The notes: generated from the sequence alone by a model not told the origin. A stretch of DNA of 14,641 nt from Candidatus Izemoplasmatales bacterium (GCA_028702245.1 JAQVPE010000006.1:1-14641); one strand, 5' to 3'; counted from the stretch's first letter, positions 1 through 6,974 are shown. Program-made: numbers and translations.

Positions 1-882
1 GGGTCGGCAATCGACTCTGCAAAAGCGATTGCGGCCGGCGTCAAGTATGCCGGTGATTTCTGGGATTTCTATATCGGCAAAGCCACAATTCAGGACGCAT
101 TGCCCATTGGCGTCGTTTTGACGATCCCCGCAGCCGGGTCGGAGGCTTCGCAAAGTGCGGTGATTACTCAAGAGCGGGGCATGTTCAAGCGCGGTCTTGT
201 CAGCCGTTATTATCGACCCGCTTTTTCGATTATCAATCCTGAACTAGCCTACACCTTGCCGAGATATCATTTATTTGCTGGAGTGGCCGACATGATGAGC
301 CACATTTTTGAAAGATACTTGACAAAAACCAAGAATGTTATTCTCACCGATAGAATGTCCGAAGCAGTATTGAAATCGATCATTGAGGCAGCGAGAGTCA
401 TCAAGGATGATCCGCAAAACTATGAGGCGATGGCAACGATCTTCTGGTCGGGAACGATCGCCCACAACGGCATCCTCGGTGTCGGCAGGGAAGAAGATTG
501 GAGTTCACATTTTCTCGAACATGAACTCTCAGCCTACTATGATGTTTCTCACGGGGCCGGCTTGGCGGTCGTGTTTCCGGCATTTATGGAATATACGATC
601 GATGTCGATCCGAATCGTTACAAACGCCTGGCGACCAAAGTCTTCGGGGTTGACGAAAACGATGGGGATGCGAGAAAGATCGGTCTCAAGGGAATCATGC
701 GGCTTAAGGAGTTTTATAAGGGACTTGGTTTACCGGTCACATTTGCCGATTTGGGGGCTAAGAAAGAAGATATCGACATAATTGTCGAGAAATTACGTCA
801 AAATCGAGGCGAAGCCATCGGCAATTTCAAACGCCTGTCAATGGAAGATGCGAAGAACATTTTCCTCTTGGCGGCCAGATAA
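1..882 (+). CDS. Iron-containing (butanol-type) alcohol dehydrogenase, 5' end missing
   Basis: This is a cytoplasmic NAD(P)H-dependent dehydrogenase of the type-III, metal-dependent alcohol dehydrogenase family (YqhD/BdhA/YugJ-like). It would interconvert aldehydes and alcohols during fermentation. The frame is open from base 1, and 293 residues are visible. The start is a GS-AIDSAK segment matching the family's GGGS cofactor loop, so roughly the first 90-100 residues lie outside the window. The four metal ligands are recognisable: Asp and His in GVADMMSH (visible residues 97 and 101), His in EEDWSSH (170) and His in YDVSHGAG (184). The C-terminus is complete, ending in TAA at 880-882. An internal TTG at 100 is not a real start, because conserved sequence continues upstream of it. 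The subfamily call (butanol dehydrogenase) rests on the DWSSHFLEHELSAYYDVSHGAG block; the true substrate cannot be read from sequence. Confidence 0.93.
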   Translation, partial: GSAIDSAKAIAAGVKYAGDFWDFYIGKATIQDALPIGVVLTIPAAGSEASQSAVITQERGMFKRGLVSRYYRPAFSIINPELAYTLPRYHLFAGVADMMSHIFERYLTKTKNVILTDRMSEAVLKSIIEAARVIKDDPQNYEAMATIFWSGTIAHNGILGVGREEDWSSHFLEHELSAYYDVSHGAGLAVVFPAFMEYTIDVDPNRYKRLATKVFGVDENDGDARKIGLKGIMRLKEFYKGLGLPVTFADLGAKKEDIDIIVEKLRQNRGEAIGNFKRLSMEDAKNIFLLAAR

Positions 883-898
883 TCTATTTGATATTAAT

Positions 899-940
899 AA
901 GGGGGTTGCTGAAGCTAGGGCAACCCCTTAATAAAAAAAA
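899..940 (+). terminator. Terminator-like hairpin after the alcohol dehydrogenase
   Basis: An 8-bp GC-rich stem (GGGGTTGC at 902-909 with GCAACCCC at 920-927) closes a 10-nt loop, 20 nt after the dehydrogenase stop codon. The following bases are TTAATAAAAAAAATT, so no proper U-tract follows on the + strand, and none follows on the - strand either. Position and stability suggest a 3' end or RNA-stabilising hairpin; intrinsic termination is uncertain. Confidence 0.5.
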
Positions 941-963
941 TTCAATGACAAAAAGAAAAACCG

Positions 964-991
964 CTGAAAGCGCTTGTATATGTGATAAAAT
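964..991 (+). promoter_or_regulatory. Possible ald promoter
   Basis: A -10-like TAAAAT (986-991, 5 of 6 to consensus) follows a weak CTGAAA (964-969, 4 of 6 to TTGACA) at 16-bp spacing. Transcription would start near 998, leaving a very short leader that contains the GAGGTG ribosome binding site at 1001-1006. The -35 half overlaps the cre-like box. The weak -35 makes the exact assignment tentative. Confidence 0.4.
965..978 (+). promoter_or_regulatory. cre-like (CcpA) operator upstream of alanine dehydrogenase
   Basis: TGAAAGCGCTTGTA matches the catabolite-responsive element pattern TGWAANCGNTNWCA at 12 of 14 positions, including the central AAGCGCTT core. It sits 34 nt before the ald ATG and overlaps the place where the -35 element would be, the usual position for carbon-catabolite repression. 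No CcpA gene is in the window, so the regulator is inferred. Confidence 0.5.
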
Positions 992-1011
992 AGATTTTGC
1001 GAGGTGAAAAT

Positions 1012-2112
1012 ATGAGAATTGGTTGTGTCAAAGAAATCAAAAAATTGGAAAGCCGTGTCGGTTTGACACCAAGTAGCGTCAAGGAATACGTTAATCACAA
1101 GCATGAAGTGTATATTGAAAAAGAGGCAGGTTTGAATTCGGGTTTTACGGATCAAGACTATCTTGATCAAGGAGCAACAATCCTTGAAAGTGCAGCAAAT
1201 GTCTGGGAAAAAGCCGAGATGATCGTCAAGGTCAAAGAACCGCTTGAAAGCGAATACCAATATTTCAGGCCCGGTTTGATCATCTATACTTATCTCCATT
1301 TGGCCGCAGACGATAAATTGACGATGAGCCTTCTCAAAAACAAGGTGAAGGGCGTTGCTTACGAGACCATCGTTTTGCCTGATGGCTCGCTTCCTTGTTA
1401 GAAGCCGATGAGCGAAGTCGCCGGAAGACTAAGCGTCATCGAAGGCGCAAAACACCTTGAGAAGCCCTTTGGCGGTTCGGGCGTGTTGATTTCCGGTGTT
1501 CCAGGAGTCGCAAGAGCCAACGTTGCCATTATCGGCGCCGGCGTTGTCGGCGAGAACGCTCTGAAAATGGCCGTAGGCCTCAATGCCAATGTAACGGTTT
1601 TGGATGTCAACATGAAGAAACTTACTTACCTTGATGACATCTATGGAAGCAAAATCACAACCCTTTATAGCAACAACCATAATGTTGAAGATGCTTGCAT
1701 CAATGCGGACCTCGTAATCAGCGGTGTGCTTTTGCCGGGAGCCAAGGCTCCGAAACTGATCAAAAGGGCATTTTATAAAAATATGCGTCCAGGAAGCGTC
1801 ATCGTCGATGTCGCGATCGATCAAGGGGGCTCAACCGAAGTCAGCAAAGCCACTTATCATGATGACCCAACCTTTGTTGTCGACGGGATCGTCCATTACT
1901 GTGTCGCAAACATGCCGGGAGCGGTTCCGAGAACATCGACAATCGCCCTCAACAACTCGACGCTCCGCTATGGACTGATGATTGCCGATATGGGTCTTGA
2001 AGAGGCAATCAAAGAGTCAGAACCCTTAAAGTTCGGAGTCAATACTTATGAGGGCAAGTGCACATGCCGCGGTGTGGCCGACGCCTTCAATCTCGAGTGT
2101 CAAGAATTATAG
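1012..2112 (+). pseudogene. ald: Alanine dehydrogenase, interrupted by one in-frame TAG
   Basis: Alanine dehydrogenase reversibly deaminates L-alanine to pyruvate with NAD+ in the cytoplasm. The frame starts at ATG 1012 after GAGGTG (1001-1006) and covers 366 codons to TAG 2110-2112, close to the usual length of about 370. Family landmarks are all present: the substrate Arg in ESRVGLTP, the Lys in VKVKEP, the His in YTYLHLAA, the Rossmann GAGVVG and the VDVAIDQGG motif. Codon 130 (1399-1401) is TAG, inside a conserved block that normally reads roughly LPLL-x-PMSEVAG but here reads LPC-stop-KPMSEVAG. Both sides of the stop are well conserved and in the same frame. The downstream ATG at 1408 has no ribosome binding site and would lack the substrate-binding half. 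Either the gene is recently broken or the base calls here are wrong. It is flanked by its own promoter and terminator, so it is probably monocistronic. Confidence 0.88.
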
Positions 2113-2127
2113 ATGAAATGAATCAGC

Positions 2128-2152
2128 AGCCCCTTGGGAGCGGCTTTTTTTT
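2128..2152 (+). terminator. Rho-independent terminator after ald
   Basis: AGCCCCT (2128-2134) pairs with AGCGGCT (2139-2145) through six pairs and one C-C mismatch around a TGGG tetraloop, followed directly by eight T residues (2145-2152). It lies 15 nt past the ald stop, which is a textbook intrinsic terminator layout. Confidence 0.87.
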
Positions 2153-2189
2153 GCCATATAATAAATTAGATTTCGGCAGAATCTTTAAT

Positions 2190-2207
2190 AGTAAACCTCT
2201 GTTTACT
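2190..2207. promoter_or_regulatory. Operator-like inverted repeat before the epimerase gene
   Basis: AGTAAAC (2190-2196) and GTTTACT (2201-2207) form a perfect 7-bp inverted repeat separated by CTCT. It covers the -35 and early spacer region of the putative promoter (-10 at 2215-2220), where a dimeric repressor would bind. It is too short, and lacks a T-tract, to be a terminator. The regulator is unknown. Confidence 0.55.
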
Positions 2208-2220
2208 TTTTGAATATAAT
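2192..2220 (+). promoter_or_regulatory. Promoter of the epimerase gene
   Basis: A perfect -10 TATAAT (2215-2220) lies 30 nt before the chosen ATG at 2251. A poor -35 candidate, TAAACC (2192-2197), is at 17-bp spacing. An alternative pair, TTTACT (2202-2207) and TATACT (2225-2230), is also at 17 bp, but it would start RNA inside the ribosome binding site and is less likely. Confidence 0.6.
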
Positions 2221-2250
2221 GGTTTATACTGTATGTAGGAAGTGATCCGG

Positions 2251-3270
2251 ATGAAATGTTTTGTGACTGGCGCTACCGGCCATATCGGGAACGTCCTTGT
2301 AAGAGACCTCTATGCCGCTGGACACGATGTAACTGCTTTAGTACTGCCAAAAGATAATCATAAAATGATTGATCCTTATGCCAAAATCGTCGTTGGCAAT
2401 ATCCTCGATTCTGACTTTCTTTATGAATGTCTCAAGAGTTTCGACATCGTTTTCCATCTAGCGGGAATTGTCGAAATTGGTTCCGGAAAAAAGAAACAGC
2501 TGTATGCAGTCAATGTTCAGGGCACTAAGAACATCGTCCAAGCATGCCTAAAAAACAACATCAAAAGATTGGTCTACACTTCAAGTGTTCATGCGATCCC
2601 GGAACTGAAGAAGGGTTGCACGATGTGTGAGGTCGATGATTTTGATCCCCGCCTTGTTAAAGGGCACTATGCCAAAACCAAAGCGATCGCTACGAGTTAT
2701 GTTTTCAGCCAAAGAAACAAAGGGTTAGAAATCGTCGTAGTCCATCCCTCGGGTGTAATCGGACCTTATGATTACCAACTATCTAACGTCAGTCAGTTGT
2801 TCATCGATTATCTATCGGGAAGGCTTACTGCCTATTTGAAGGGCGGTTACAACTTCGTCGATGTGAGAGATGTCGCAAGAGGCATCCGCCTCGCTGGCGA
2901 AAAAGGGAAAAATGGAGAGTGCTATATTCTTTCCGGCCACGAAATAACCGTCAAAGAACTGCTTGATTTGATCGCCGATTACACCGGAAAAAAACGCATC
3001 AAGACCAAGCTTGCCTACTGGTTCATTTTGGCGATGAGCTACTTTGCTGAACTGTATTACATCACAATCAAGCAAAAACCGCTGTTTACGCATTATTCAA
3101 TCGTTGTATTGAATTCCAACTGTGCTTTTAACAACCTCAAAGCCAAGTCGCAACTTGGATTCAGGGCGAGGCCGATCGCCGAATCCGTCAAGGATGCACT
3201 CAACTTCTCCCGGGAAAATTACTTGGAGAAAATAAACGGAAGATACCGGCGCAAACTACAAATCGAATAA
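2251..3270 (+). CDS. NAD(P)-dependent epimerase/dehydratase, extended SDR family
   Basis: This 339-residue soluble oxidoreductase belongs to the extended short-chain dehydrogenase group (COG0451-like; dihydroflavonol-reductase/3-beta-HSD-like). The N-terminal Rossmann fold shows VTGATGHIG (about residues 5-13), which binds NAD(P). The catalytic residues appear as YTSS (about 109-112) and the YxxxK pair in YAKTK (Tyr about 140, Lys about 144). The C-terminal part, with the KPLFTHYS and NNLKAKSQLGF segments, resembles the nucleotide-sugar/steroid-reductase-like subgroup. ATG 2251 is preferred because AGGAAG (2237-2242) is well spaced from it; an in-frame GTG at 2242 overlaps that site. Putative promoter, operator and terminator flank the gene, so it is monocistronic. 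The substrate cannot be inferred, and the neighbours give no pathway hint. Confidence 0.87.
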   Translation: MKCFVTGATGHIGNVLVRDLYAAGHDVTALVLPKDNHKMIDPYAKIVVGNILDSDFLYECLKSFDIVFHLAGIVEIGSGKKKQLYAVNVQGTKNIVQACLKNNIKRLVYTSSVHAIPELKKGCTMCEVDDFDPRLVKGHYAKTKAIATSYVFSQRNKGLEIVVVHPSGVIGPYDYQLSNVSQLFIDYLSGRLTAYLKGGYNFVDVRDVARGIRLAGEKGKNGECYILSGHEITVKELLDLIADYTGKKRIKTKLAYWFILAMSYFAELYYITIKQKPLFTHYSIVVLNSNCAFNNLKAKSQLGFRARPIAESVKDALNFSRENYLEKINGRYRRKLQIE

Positions 3271-3273
3271 CAG

Positions 3274-3305
3274 ACCGGCAGATCGGTTTCTGCCGGTTTT
3301 TGTTT
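3274..3305 (+). terminator. Rho-independent terminator after the epimerase gene
   Basis: A perfect 9-bp stem (ACCGGCAGA 3274-3282 with TCTGCCGGT 3289-3297) closes a 6-nt loop and is followed by a T-rich tract (3297-3305). It begins 3 nt after the stop codon. This is a strong intrinsic terminator that separates the epimerase from the helicase gene. Confidence 0.92.
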
Positions 3306-3348
3306 GTCTTATAGCCATAATCGCTGTCTCAACATTGGCTGATTAGTG

Positions 3349-3354
3349 TATAAT
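3349..3354 (+). promoter_or_regulatory. -10 element of the nuclease-helicase gene
   Basis: A perfect TATAAT lies 15 nt before the ATG at 3370, with no convincing -35 at 16-18 bp. Transcription would begin near 3360-3361, giving a leader of about ten bases that just includes GGTGAG. If this is the real promoter, the in-frame GTG at 3346 cannot be the translation start. Confidence 0.5.
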
Positions 3355-3369
3355 GGAGACGGTGAGATA

Positions 3370-5721
3370 ATGAAAGATATCAGAGTCAGTGCTAAGGAAA
3401 TCGCCGAGCTGTTGTATGGTTCGGGCAATATCGCCTCTGAAAGCAGCCTCAGTCTTCGGGCCGAGGAAGGCCAAGCAATTCATAAATACTGGCAAGACAA
3501 ATACCTGGAAACTGATCAAAAAGAAGTCTACGTCGCCAAGACCCAAGAACGCGACGGTTTTAGATTGGAAGTAACAGGAAGGATCGATGGCATCATTCAG
3601 CGAGAAGGCGAACTGATGCTTGAGGAAATTAAATCGACTCACATGGATCTCGAACTTCTTGATGAAAAAACCTTTCCGGCACATCTGGTTCAAGCCAAAC
3701 TCTACGCCCACTTATACGCTTGCACGAACAATCTCTCGCGATTAACGGTGGTCCTTACCTATATCGACGTTGAAACCAAAGACGTATGGCAGTACGAGAA
3801 GAACTTTTCCAAAAAAGTATTGGAGAATTTTTTTGACAAAACGATTGCCAAATATATCGAATGGGTCAATAAAATCGCTGAGCATGAATCTTCGAGACAA
3901 AAATCGATCGAAGGGCTTTCTTTCCCATTTCCTGATTATAGGCTCAACCAGCGGGAGATGATGGCCCATGTCTATCGAAATATTCTTGACAAAGGCATTC
4001 TTTATATTCAGGCCCCGACCGGCATCGGCAAGACATCGGCGACGCTATTTGCGGCTTTGAAGGCGATCAAATCACCTAAAGAGAAAGTGTTTTACCTAAC
4101 TGCGAAAAACGACGGCAAACAAATAGCCATCGATACCATCTCTTTGTTGGAGGAAAATGGTTTAATCGCCAAAACATGCGAGATCACCGCTAAAGACCAT
4201 AGTTGCCTGCTCAAGGAAAGAGACTGCGACCCCGATGTCTGCAAGTATGCCAACGGATATTATAAACGCGTTTTCAAGGCAATCAGGGATATCTTTGAAA
4301 ATGAAAGCTTGTTAACGAGGTCGGTTATCCGCGAATACGGAAAGAAACATCGGGTTTGCCCATTCGAGTTTTCGCTCGATTTATCGAATTACTGTGACAT
4401 CTTGATTGGCGACTATAACTATGCTTTTGATCCGCGAGTCAGACTGATCCGTTATTTCGAGGAGAAGATCGCCGATCCGATCTTGCTTGTCGATGAAGCA
4501 CACAATCTGGTCGCCCGGGGAAGGGAAATGTACAGCGCTTCCCTCGATAAAGAACAAATCCAGAAACTTCTCGAACTGACGAAACCGCTCAAACCAAGCC
4601 CCAAGCGCGAGATCATGCGAATTCTCGATCTCTTCGAGGAACTCGATTTCGAACTCATCAATGTCGATTTTGTCAAATATGAGGAGCCAAACGCTTATCT
4701 TATCCAACTTGCGAGACGCCTCTTGGTTAAGCTTGATCAGGTCTTGACCACGGATAAAAAAGTGCCAAATCGCAGCCAAATCATGGATGGTTATTTCGCT
4801 TTGAGCCAGTTTGTAAGGACGAGTGAACTCTACCACACCGATTTTGTTTTTTTGCTTGAACATGCGGACAACACGATCAAAGCGTCAATCAAGTGCCTCG
4901 ATGCGAGCGGCTTCATTCTTCAAGCTCTCAAAGAAACAGCGCTTGCGACTGTCTTTTTCAGCGCTACGCTCGATCCAATCGAGTACTACCAGACGCTTTT
5001 AACCAAGAATGAGGGAAGAAGCGTTAAAATGACGTCGCCGTTTCGGCAAGAAAATCTTTTGCTTTTGACGGTCGATACCATTTCGACCCGTTATCAAGAC
5101 CGGAAAGATTCGCTTGCGGAAATCGTCGAGATTGCCAGACGCCTAATCGAAGGCAAAAAAGGAAATTATATCATGTTTTTCCCCTCATACGAATACCTTC
5201 GACTGATTGAAACCGAACTCAGTTTCAAGGGCGATGTCGAATTCATTCGCCAAACCAGGGAAATGACGAGGCAACTCCGCAGTGAGACGATCATGATGTT
5301 CAAGAATGAGACGACGAAGACTCAAGTCGGATTATTTGTCATGGGTGGTGTCTTCGCCGAATCGATCGATTTGATCGGCGACATGCTTTCCGGAGTCATG
5401 ATAATCGGCGTCGGCCTTCCCGGACTGTCTCCCTTCAATAATATTCTCCGTTCCCACTTCGATGAGAAATTCCATCAAGGTTTTGATTACGCCTACACAT
5501 ATCCCGGTTTGAACAAAGTGATTCAAGCCGTGGGAAGAGTTATCCGCACTAAAACCGATAGAGGTGTCGCCGTGCTCGTCGATGACCGTTTCGCCTCGCC
5601 GAAATATCTGCGGCTCTATCCTCGCGAGTGGAGCCATATGCGCGTAGTTAAGGATATGAAAGAATTAAAAAGCACCATCAATTCATTTTGGACAAAGACT
5701 CATCCCGATAACGATTTTTGA
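3370..5721 (+). CDS. PD-(D/E)XK nuclease fused to DinG/XPD-family Fe-S helicase
   Basis: A predicted DNA-repair enzyme of 783 residues. The N-terminal part (about 1-185) looks like a PD-(D/E)XK (Cas4/RecB-like) nuclease: Asp73 in GRIDG, Glu86-x-Lys88 in EEIKS, and the Gln/Tyr pair in QAKLY (108-112). The rest is a superfamily-2 helicase of the DinG/XPD group. It has Walker A APTGIGKT (Lys221), four likely 4Fe-4S cysteines (about 279, 286, 291 and 330, the last in VCPFEFS), DEAH at 375-378, a SATL motif, and QAVGRVIR (about 719-726). Such helicases unwind DNA 5' to 3' using ATP. The N-terminus differs from the DEDD exonuclease of Bacillus DinG. ATG 3370 is chosen because GGTGAG (3361-3366) precedes it and the upstream GTG 3346 lies in the promoter. 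The gene stands alone, and no CRISPR or cas gene is nearby. Repair function is inferred from the family. Confidence 0.88.
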   Translation: MKDIRVSAKEIAELLYGSGNIASESSLSLRAEEGQAIHKYWQDKYLETDQKEVYVAKTQERDGFRLEVTGRIDGIIQREGELMLEEIKSTHMDLELLDEKTFPAHLVQAKLYAHLYACTNNLSRLTVVLTYIDVETKDVWQYEKNFSKKVLENFFDKTIAKYIEWVNKIAEHESSRQKSIEGLSFPFPDYRLNQREMMAHVYRNILDKGILYIQAPTGIGKTSATLFAALKAIKSPKEKVFYLTAKNDGKQIAIDTISLLEENGLIAKTCEITAKDHSCLLKERDCDPDVCKYANGYYKRVFKAIRDIFENESLLTRSVIREYGKKHRVCPFEFSLDLSNYCDILIGDYNYAFDPRVRLIRYFEEKIADPILLVDEAHNLVARGREMYSASLDKEQIQKLLELTKPLKPSPKREIMRILDLFEELDFELINVDFVKYEEPNAYLIQLARRLLVKLDQVLTTDKKVPNRSQIMDGYFALSQFVRTSELYHTDFVFLLEHADNTIKASIKCLDASGFILQALKETALATVFFSATLDPIEYYQTLLTKNEGRSVKMTSPFRQENLLLLTVDTISTRYQDRKDSLAEIVEIARRLIEGKKGNYIMFFPSYEYLRLIETELSFKGDVEFIRQTREMTRQLRSETIMMFKNETTKTQVGLFVMGGVFAESIDLIGDMLSGVMIIGVGLPGLSPFNNILRSHFDEKFHQGFDYAYTYPGLNKVIQAVGRVIRTKTDRGVAVLVDDRFASPKYLRLYPREWSHMRVVKDMKELKSTINSFWTKTHPDNDF

Positions 5722-5773
5722 CCTTTAATTCATGAACTAGTCACCATTTTCGCGCGAATCTATTATATATATG

Positions 5774-5816
5774 AAAAAAAATGCGGATTCTCGGGAAAAA
5801 GAACTTGCATTTTTTT
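5774..5816 (+). terminator. Terminator-like hairpin between the helicase gene and the S10 operon
   Basis: AAAAAAATGC (5775-5784) pairs with GCATTTTTTT (5807-5816). The stem extends inward through two G-U pairs and TTCT/AGAA (5788-5791 with 5800-5803). The symmetrical A and T tracts mean it could work in both directions. It lies about 55 nt past the helicase stop, and its right arm contains the -35 region of the rpsJ promoter. The stem is AT-rich, so efficiency is uncertain. Confidence 0.6.
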
Positions 5817-5833
5817 CTTGAATTTGCTATCAT
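5805..5833 (+). promoter_or_regulatory. S10 operon promoter (extended -10)
   Basis: TATCAT (5828-5833, 5 of 6) is preceded by TGC, forming an extended -10 of the TGnTATAAT type, with TTGCAT (5805-5810) at exactly 17-bp spacing as a modest -35. Transcription would start near 5840, leaving a leader of about 140 nt before rpsJ. Placement just ahead of the S10 cluster matches how this operon is promoted in Firmicutes. Confidence 0.65.
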
Positions 5834-5840
5834 GGTCAAG

Positions 5841-5963
5841 GCCTGTGAAAAAACAGGAAGGCAGTGATTTGTAAGGTTGCTGACACACACATAGGCGTTG
5901 TTATGATGTCTTGTCAGAGGTCAGGTAATTTACAATGAGCCCGTATATAAGCAAATTATATGC
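5841..5963 (+). ncRNA. Structured 5' leader of the S10 operon, possible L4-type autoregulatory RNA
   Basis: Three stem-loops are visible. Hairpin 1 is CCTGT (5842-5846) with ACAGG (5853-5857). Hairpin 2 has an outer stem TTGTAA (5869-5874) with TTACAA (5930-5935), an asymmetric internal loop, then CTGACA (5880-5885) with TGTCAG (5912-5917) and further pairs up to CATA (5890-5893) with TATG (5902-5905). Hairpin 3 is GTATATAA (5943-5950) with TTATATGC (5956-5963), ending 2 nt before the rpsJ Shine-Dalgarno. S10 operon leaders bind L4 in gamma-proteobacteria. Whether this leader does so is inference; the structure itself is seen in the sequence. Confidence 0.55.
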
Positions 5964-5978
5964 ATAGGAGGAGCAAAA

Positions 5979-6287
5979 ATGGCAACAAACCAAGTAATCA
6001 GAATCAGACTCAAGTCCTACGATCACAGATTGTTGGACCAATCAGCGAAGAAGATCGTCGACACGGCTAAGAAAACCGGCGCCACCGTTTCCGGCCCGAT
6101 TCCTCTTCCCACCGAAAAAGAGATCTTCACGATTCTCAGAAGCCCGCACGTAAACAAGGACTCCCGGGAACAGTTTGAAAGACGCACACACAAGCGTCTG
6201 ATCGACATCGTCAATCCTTCCGCAAAAACGATCGATTCGTTGATGCATCTGGATTTGCCAAGCGGCGTCGATATCGTATTGAAGTAA
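5979..6287 (+). CDS. rpsJ: 30S ribosomal protein S10
   Basis: S10 (102 residues, normal length) is a small-subunit head protein near S3 and S14. In transcription antitermination the same protein (NusE) pairs with NusB and NusG. The sequence shows the typical beginning [16 protein letters not shown], the long-loop segment [11 protein letters not shown], and [13 protein letters not shown]. The start is ATG 5979, 7 nt after a strong AGGAGG (5966-5971). It is the first gene of the operon, behind the structured leader. The next gene follows after 25 nt. Confidence 0.98.
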   Translation: MATNQVIRIRLKSYDHRLLDQSAKKIVDTAKKTGATVSGPIPLPTEKEIFTILRSPHVNKDSREQFERRTHKRLIDIVNPSAKTIDSLMHLDLPSGVDIVLK

Positions 6288-6312
6288 GAAAAGAAAAGTA
6301 GGAGGTGTACTC

Positions 6313-6945
6313 ATGGCAAAAGGTATCTTAGGAAGAAAAGTAGGCATGACGCAGATTTTTGACGAAAACGGCAGACTCGTACCGGTTACGGTAATCGAAG
6401 TCACACCGAATGTCGTCCTGCAGAAGAAAAATGTCGCATCCGATGGTTACGAAGCCGTCCAACTTGGGTTCATGGACAAAAGAGCAAACATTGTCAACAA
6501 ACCCGAAACCGGACACTTCGCCAAAGCGGGCGTGACGCCTAAGCGCTACGTAAAAGAACTTCGTCTTTCCGGAATGATGGAATATGAAGTTGGCCAGGAG
6601 GTCAAATGCGATATATTTGACGCCGGTGATTATGTAGATGTTACAGGAACTTCAAAAGGCAAAGGCTATCAAGGCGTCATCAAGCGTCACAATTTCGGAA
6701 CCGGCCCGATGGGCCACGGTTCGAAATATCACCGCGGGATCGGCTCAATGGGCTCGATCGCCCCGAACCGGATCCGCAAGGGCAAAAAAATGCCCGGACG
6801 GATGGGTCATGAAACCGTGACGATCCAAAATCTCGTCATCGTTCGTTCAGATGCCGACAACAATATTCTGCTCGTCAAGGGAAACGTTCCCGGACCGGAC
6901 AAATCACTTGTCGTTGTCAAGAACGCAATCAAGAAGTCCAAGTAA
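6313..6945 (+). CDS. rplC: 50S ribosomal protein L3
   Basis: L3 (210 residues) is one of the first proteins to assemble on 23S rRNA, and its long loop reaches toward the peptidyl-transferase centre. The N-terminal [13 protein letters not shown] and the central loop block around [18 protein letters not shown], followed by [11 protein letters not shown], are the family signature. The latter block carries the loop whose changes give linezolid/tiamulin resistance in other bacteria; I see nothing odd there. The start at ATG 6313 is set by AGGAGGTG (6300-6307). Confidence 0.98.
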   Translation: MAKGILGRKVGMTQIFDENGRLVPVTVIEVTPNVVLQKKNVASDGYEAVQLGFMDKRANIVNKPETGHFAKAGVTPKRYVKELRLSGMMEYEVGQEVKCDIFDAGDYVDVTGTSKGKGYQGVIKRHNFGTGPMGHGSKYHRGIGSMGSIAPNRIRKGKKMPGRMGHETVTIQNLVIVRSDADNNILLVKGNVPGPDKSLVVVKNAIKKSK

Positions 6946-6974
6946 GGACAATCGCTGAAAGGAGGAAAAAACAA

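Noticed and set aside
928..1299. Open frame on the - strand opposite the 5' part of ald
   Set aside because: The translation is Phe-rich low-complexity and antisense to conserved ald codons.
1399..1401. TAG as pyrrolysine or a reassigned sense codon
   Set aside because: TAG is the normal stop of many ribosomal genes here. The family has Leu at this place, and no insertion machinery is visible.
1408..2112. Independent gene starting at ATG 1408
   Set aside because: It has no ribosome binding site, lacks the N-terminal substrate-binding region of alanine dehydrogenase, and continues in the same frame as the upstream part. It is the 3' part of the interrupted ald.
3370..5721. Cas4-like nuclease domain as evidence of a CRISPR or defence locus
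   Set aside because: No repeats, spacers or cas genes are in the window. The nuclease is fused to a repair-type helicase and lies next to housekeeping genes.
5832..5867. Short ORF beginning ATG 5832 upstream of rpsJ
   Set aside because: Its ATG overlaps the -10 element, so it would lie before the transcription start.
5903..5938. Leader peptide of 11 codons ([11 protein letters not shown]) in the S10 leader
   Set aside because: There is no Shine-Dalgarno before its ATG, and it lies within the paired part of the long hairpin. The structure explains the bases better.
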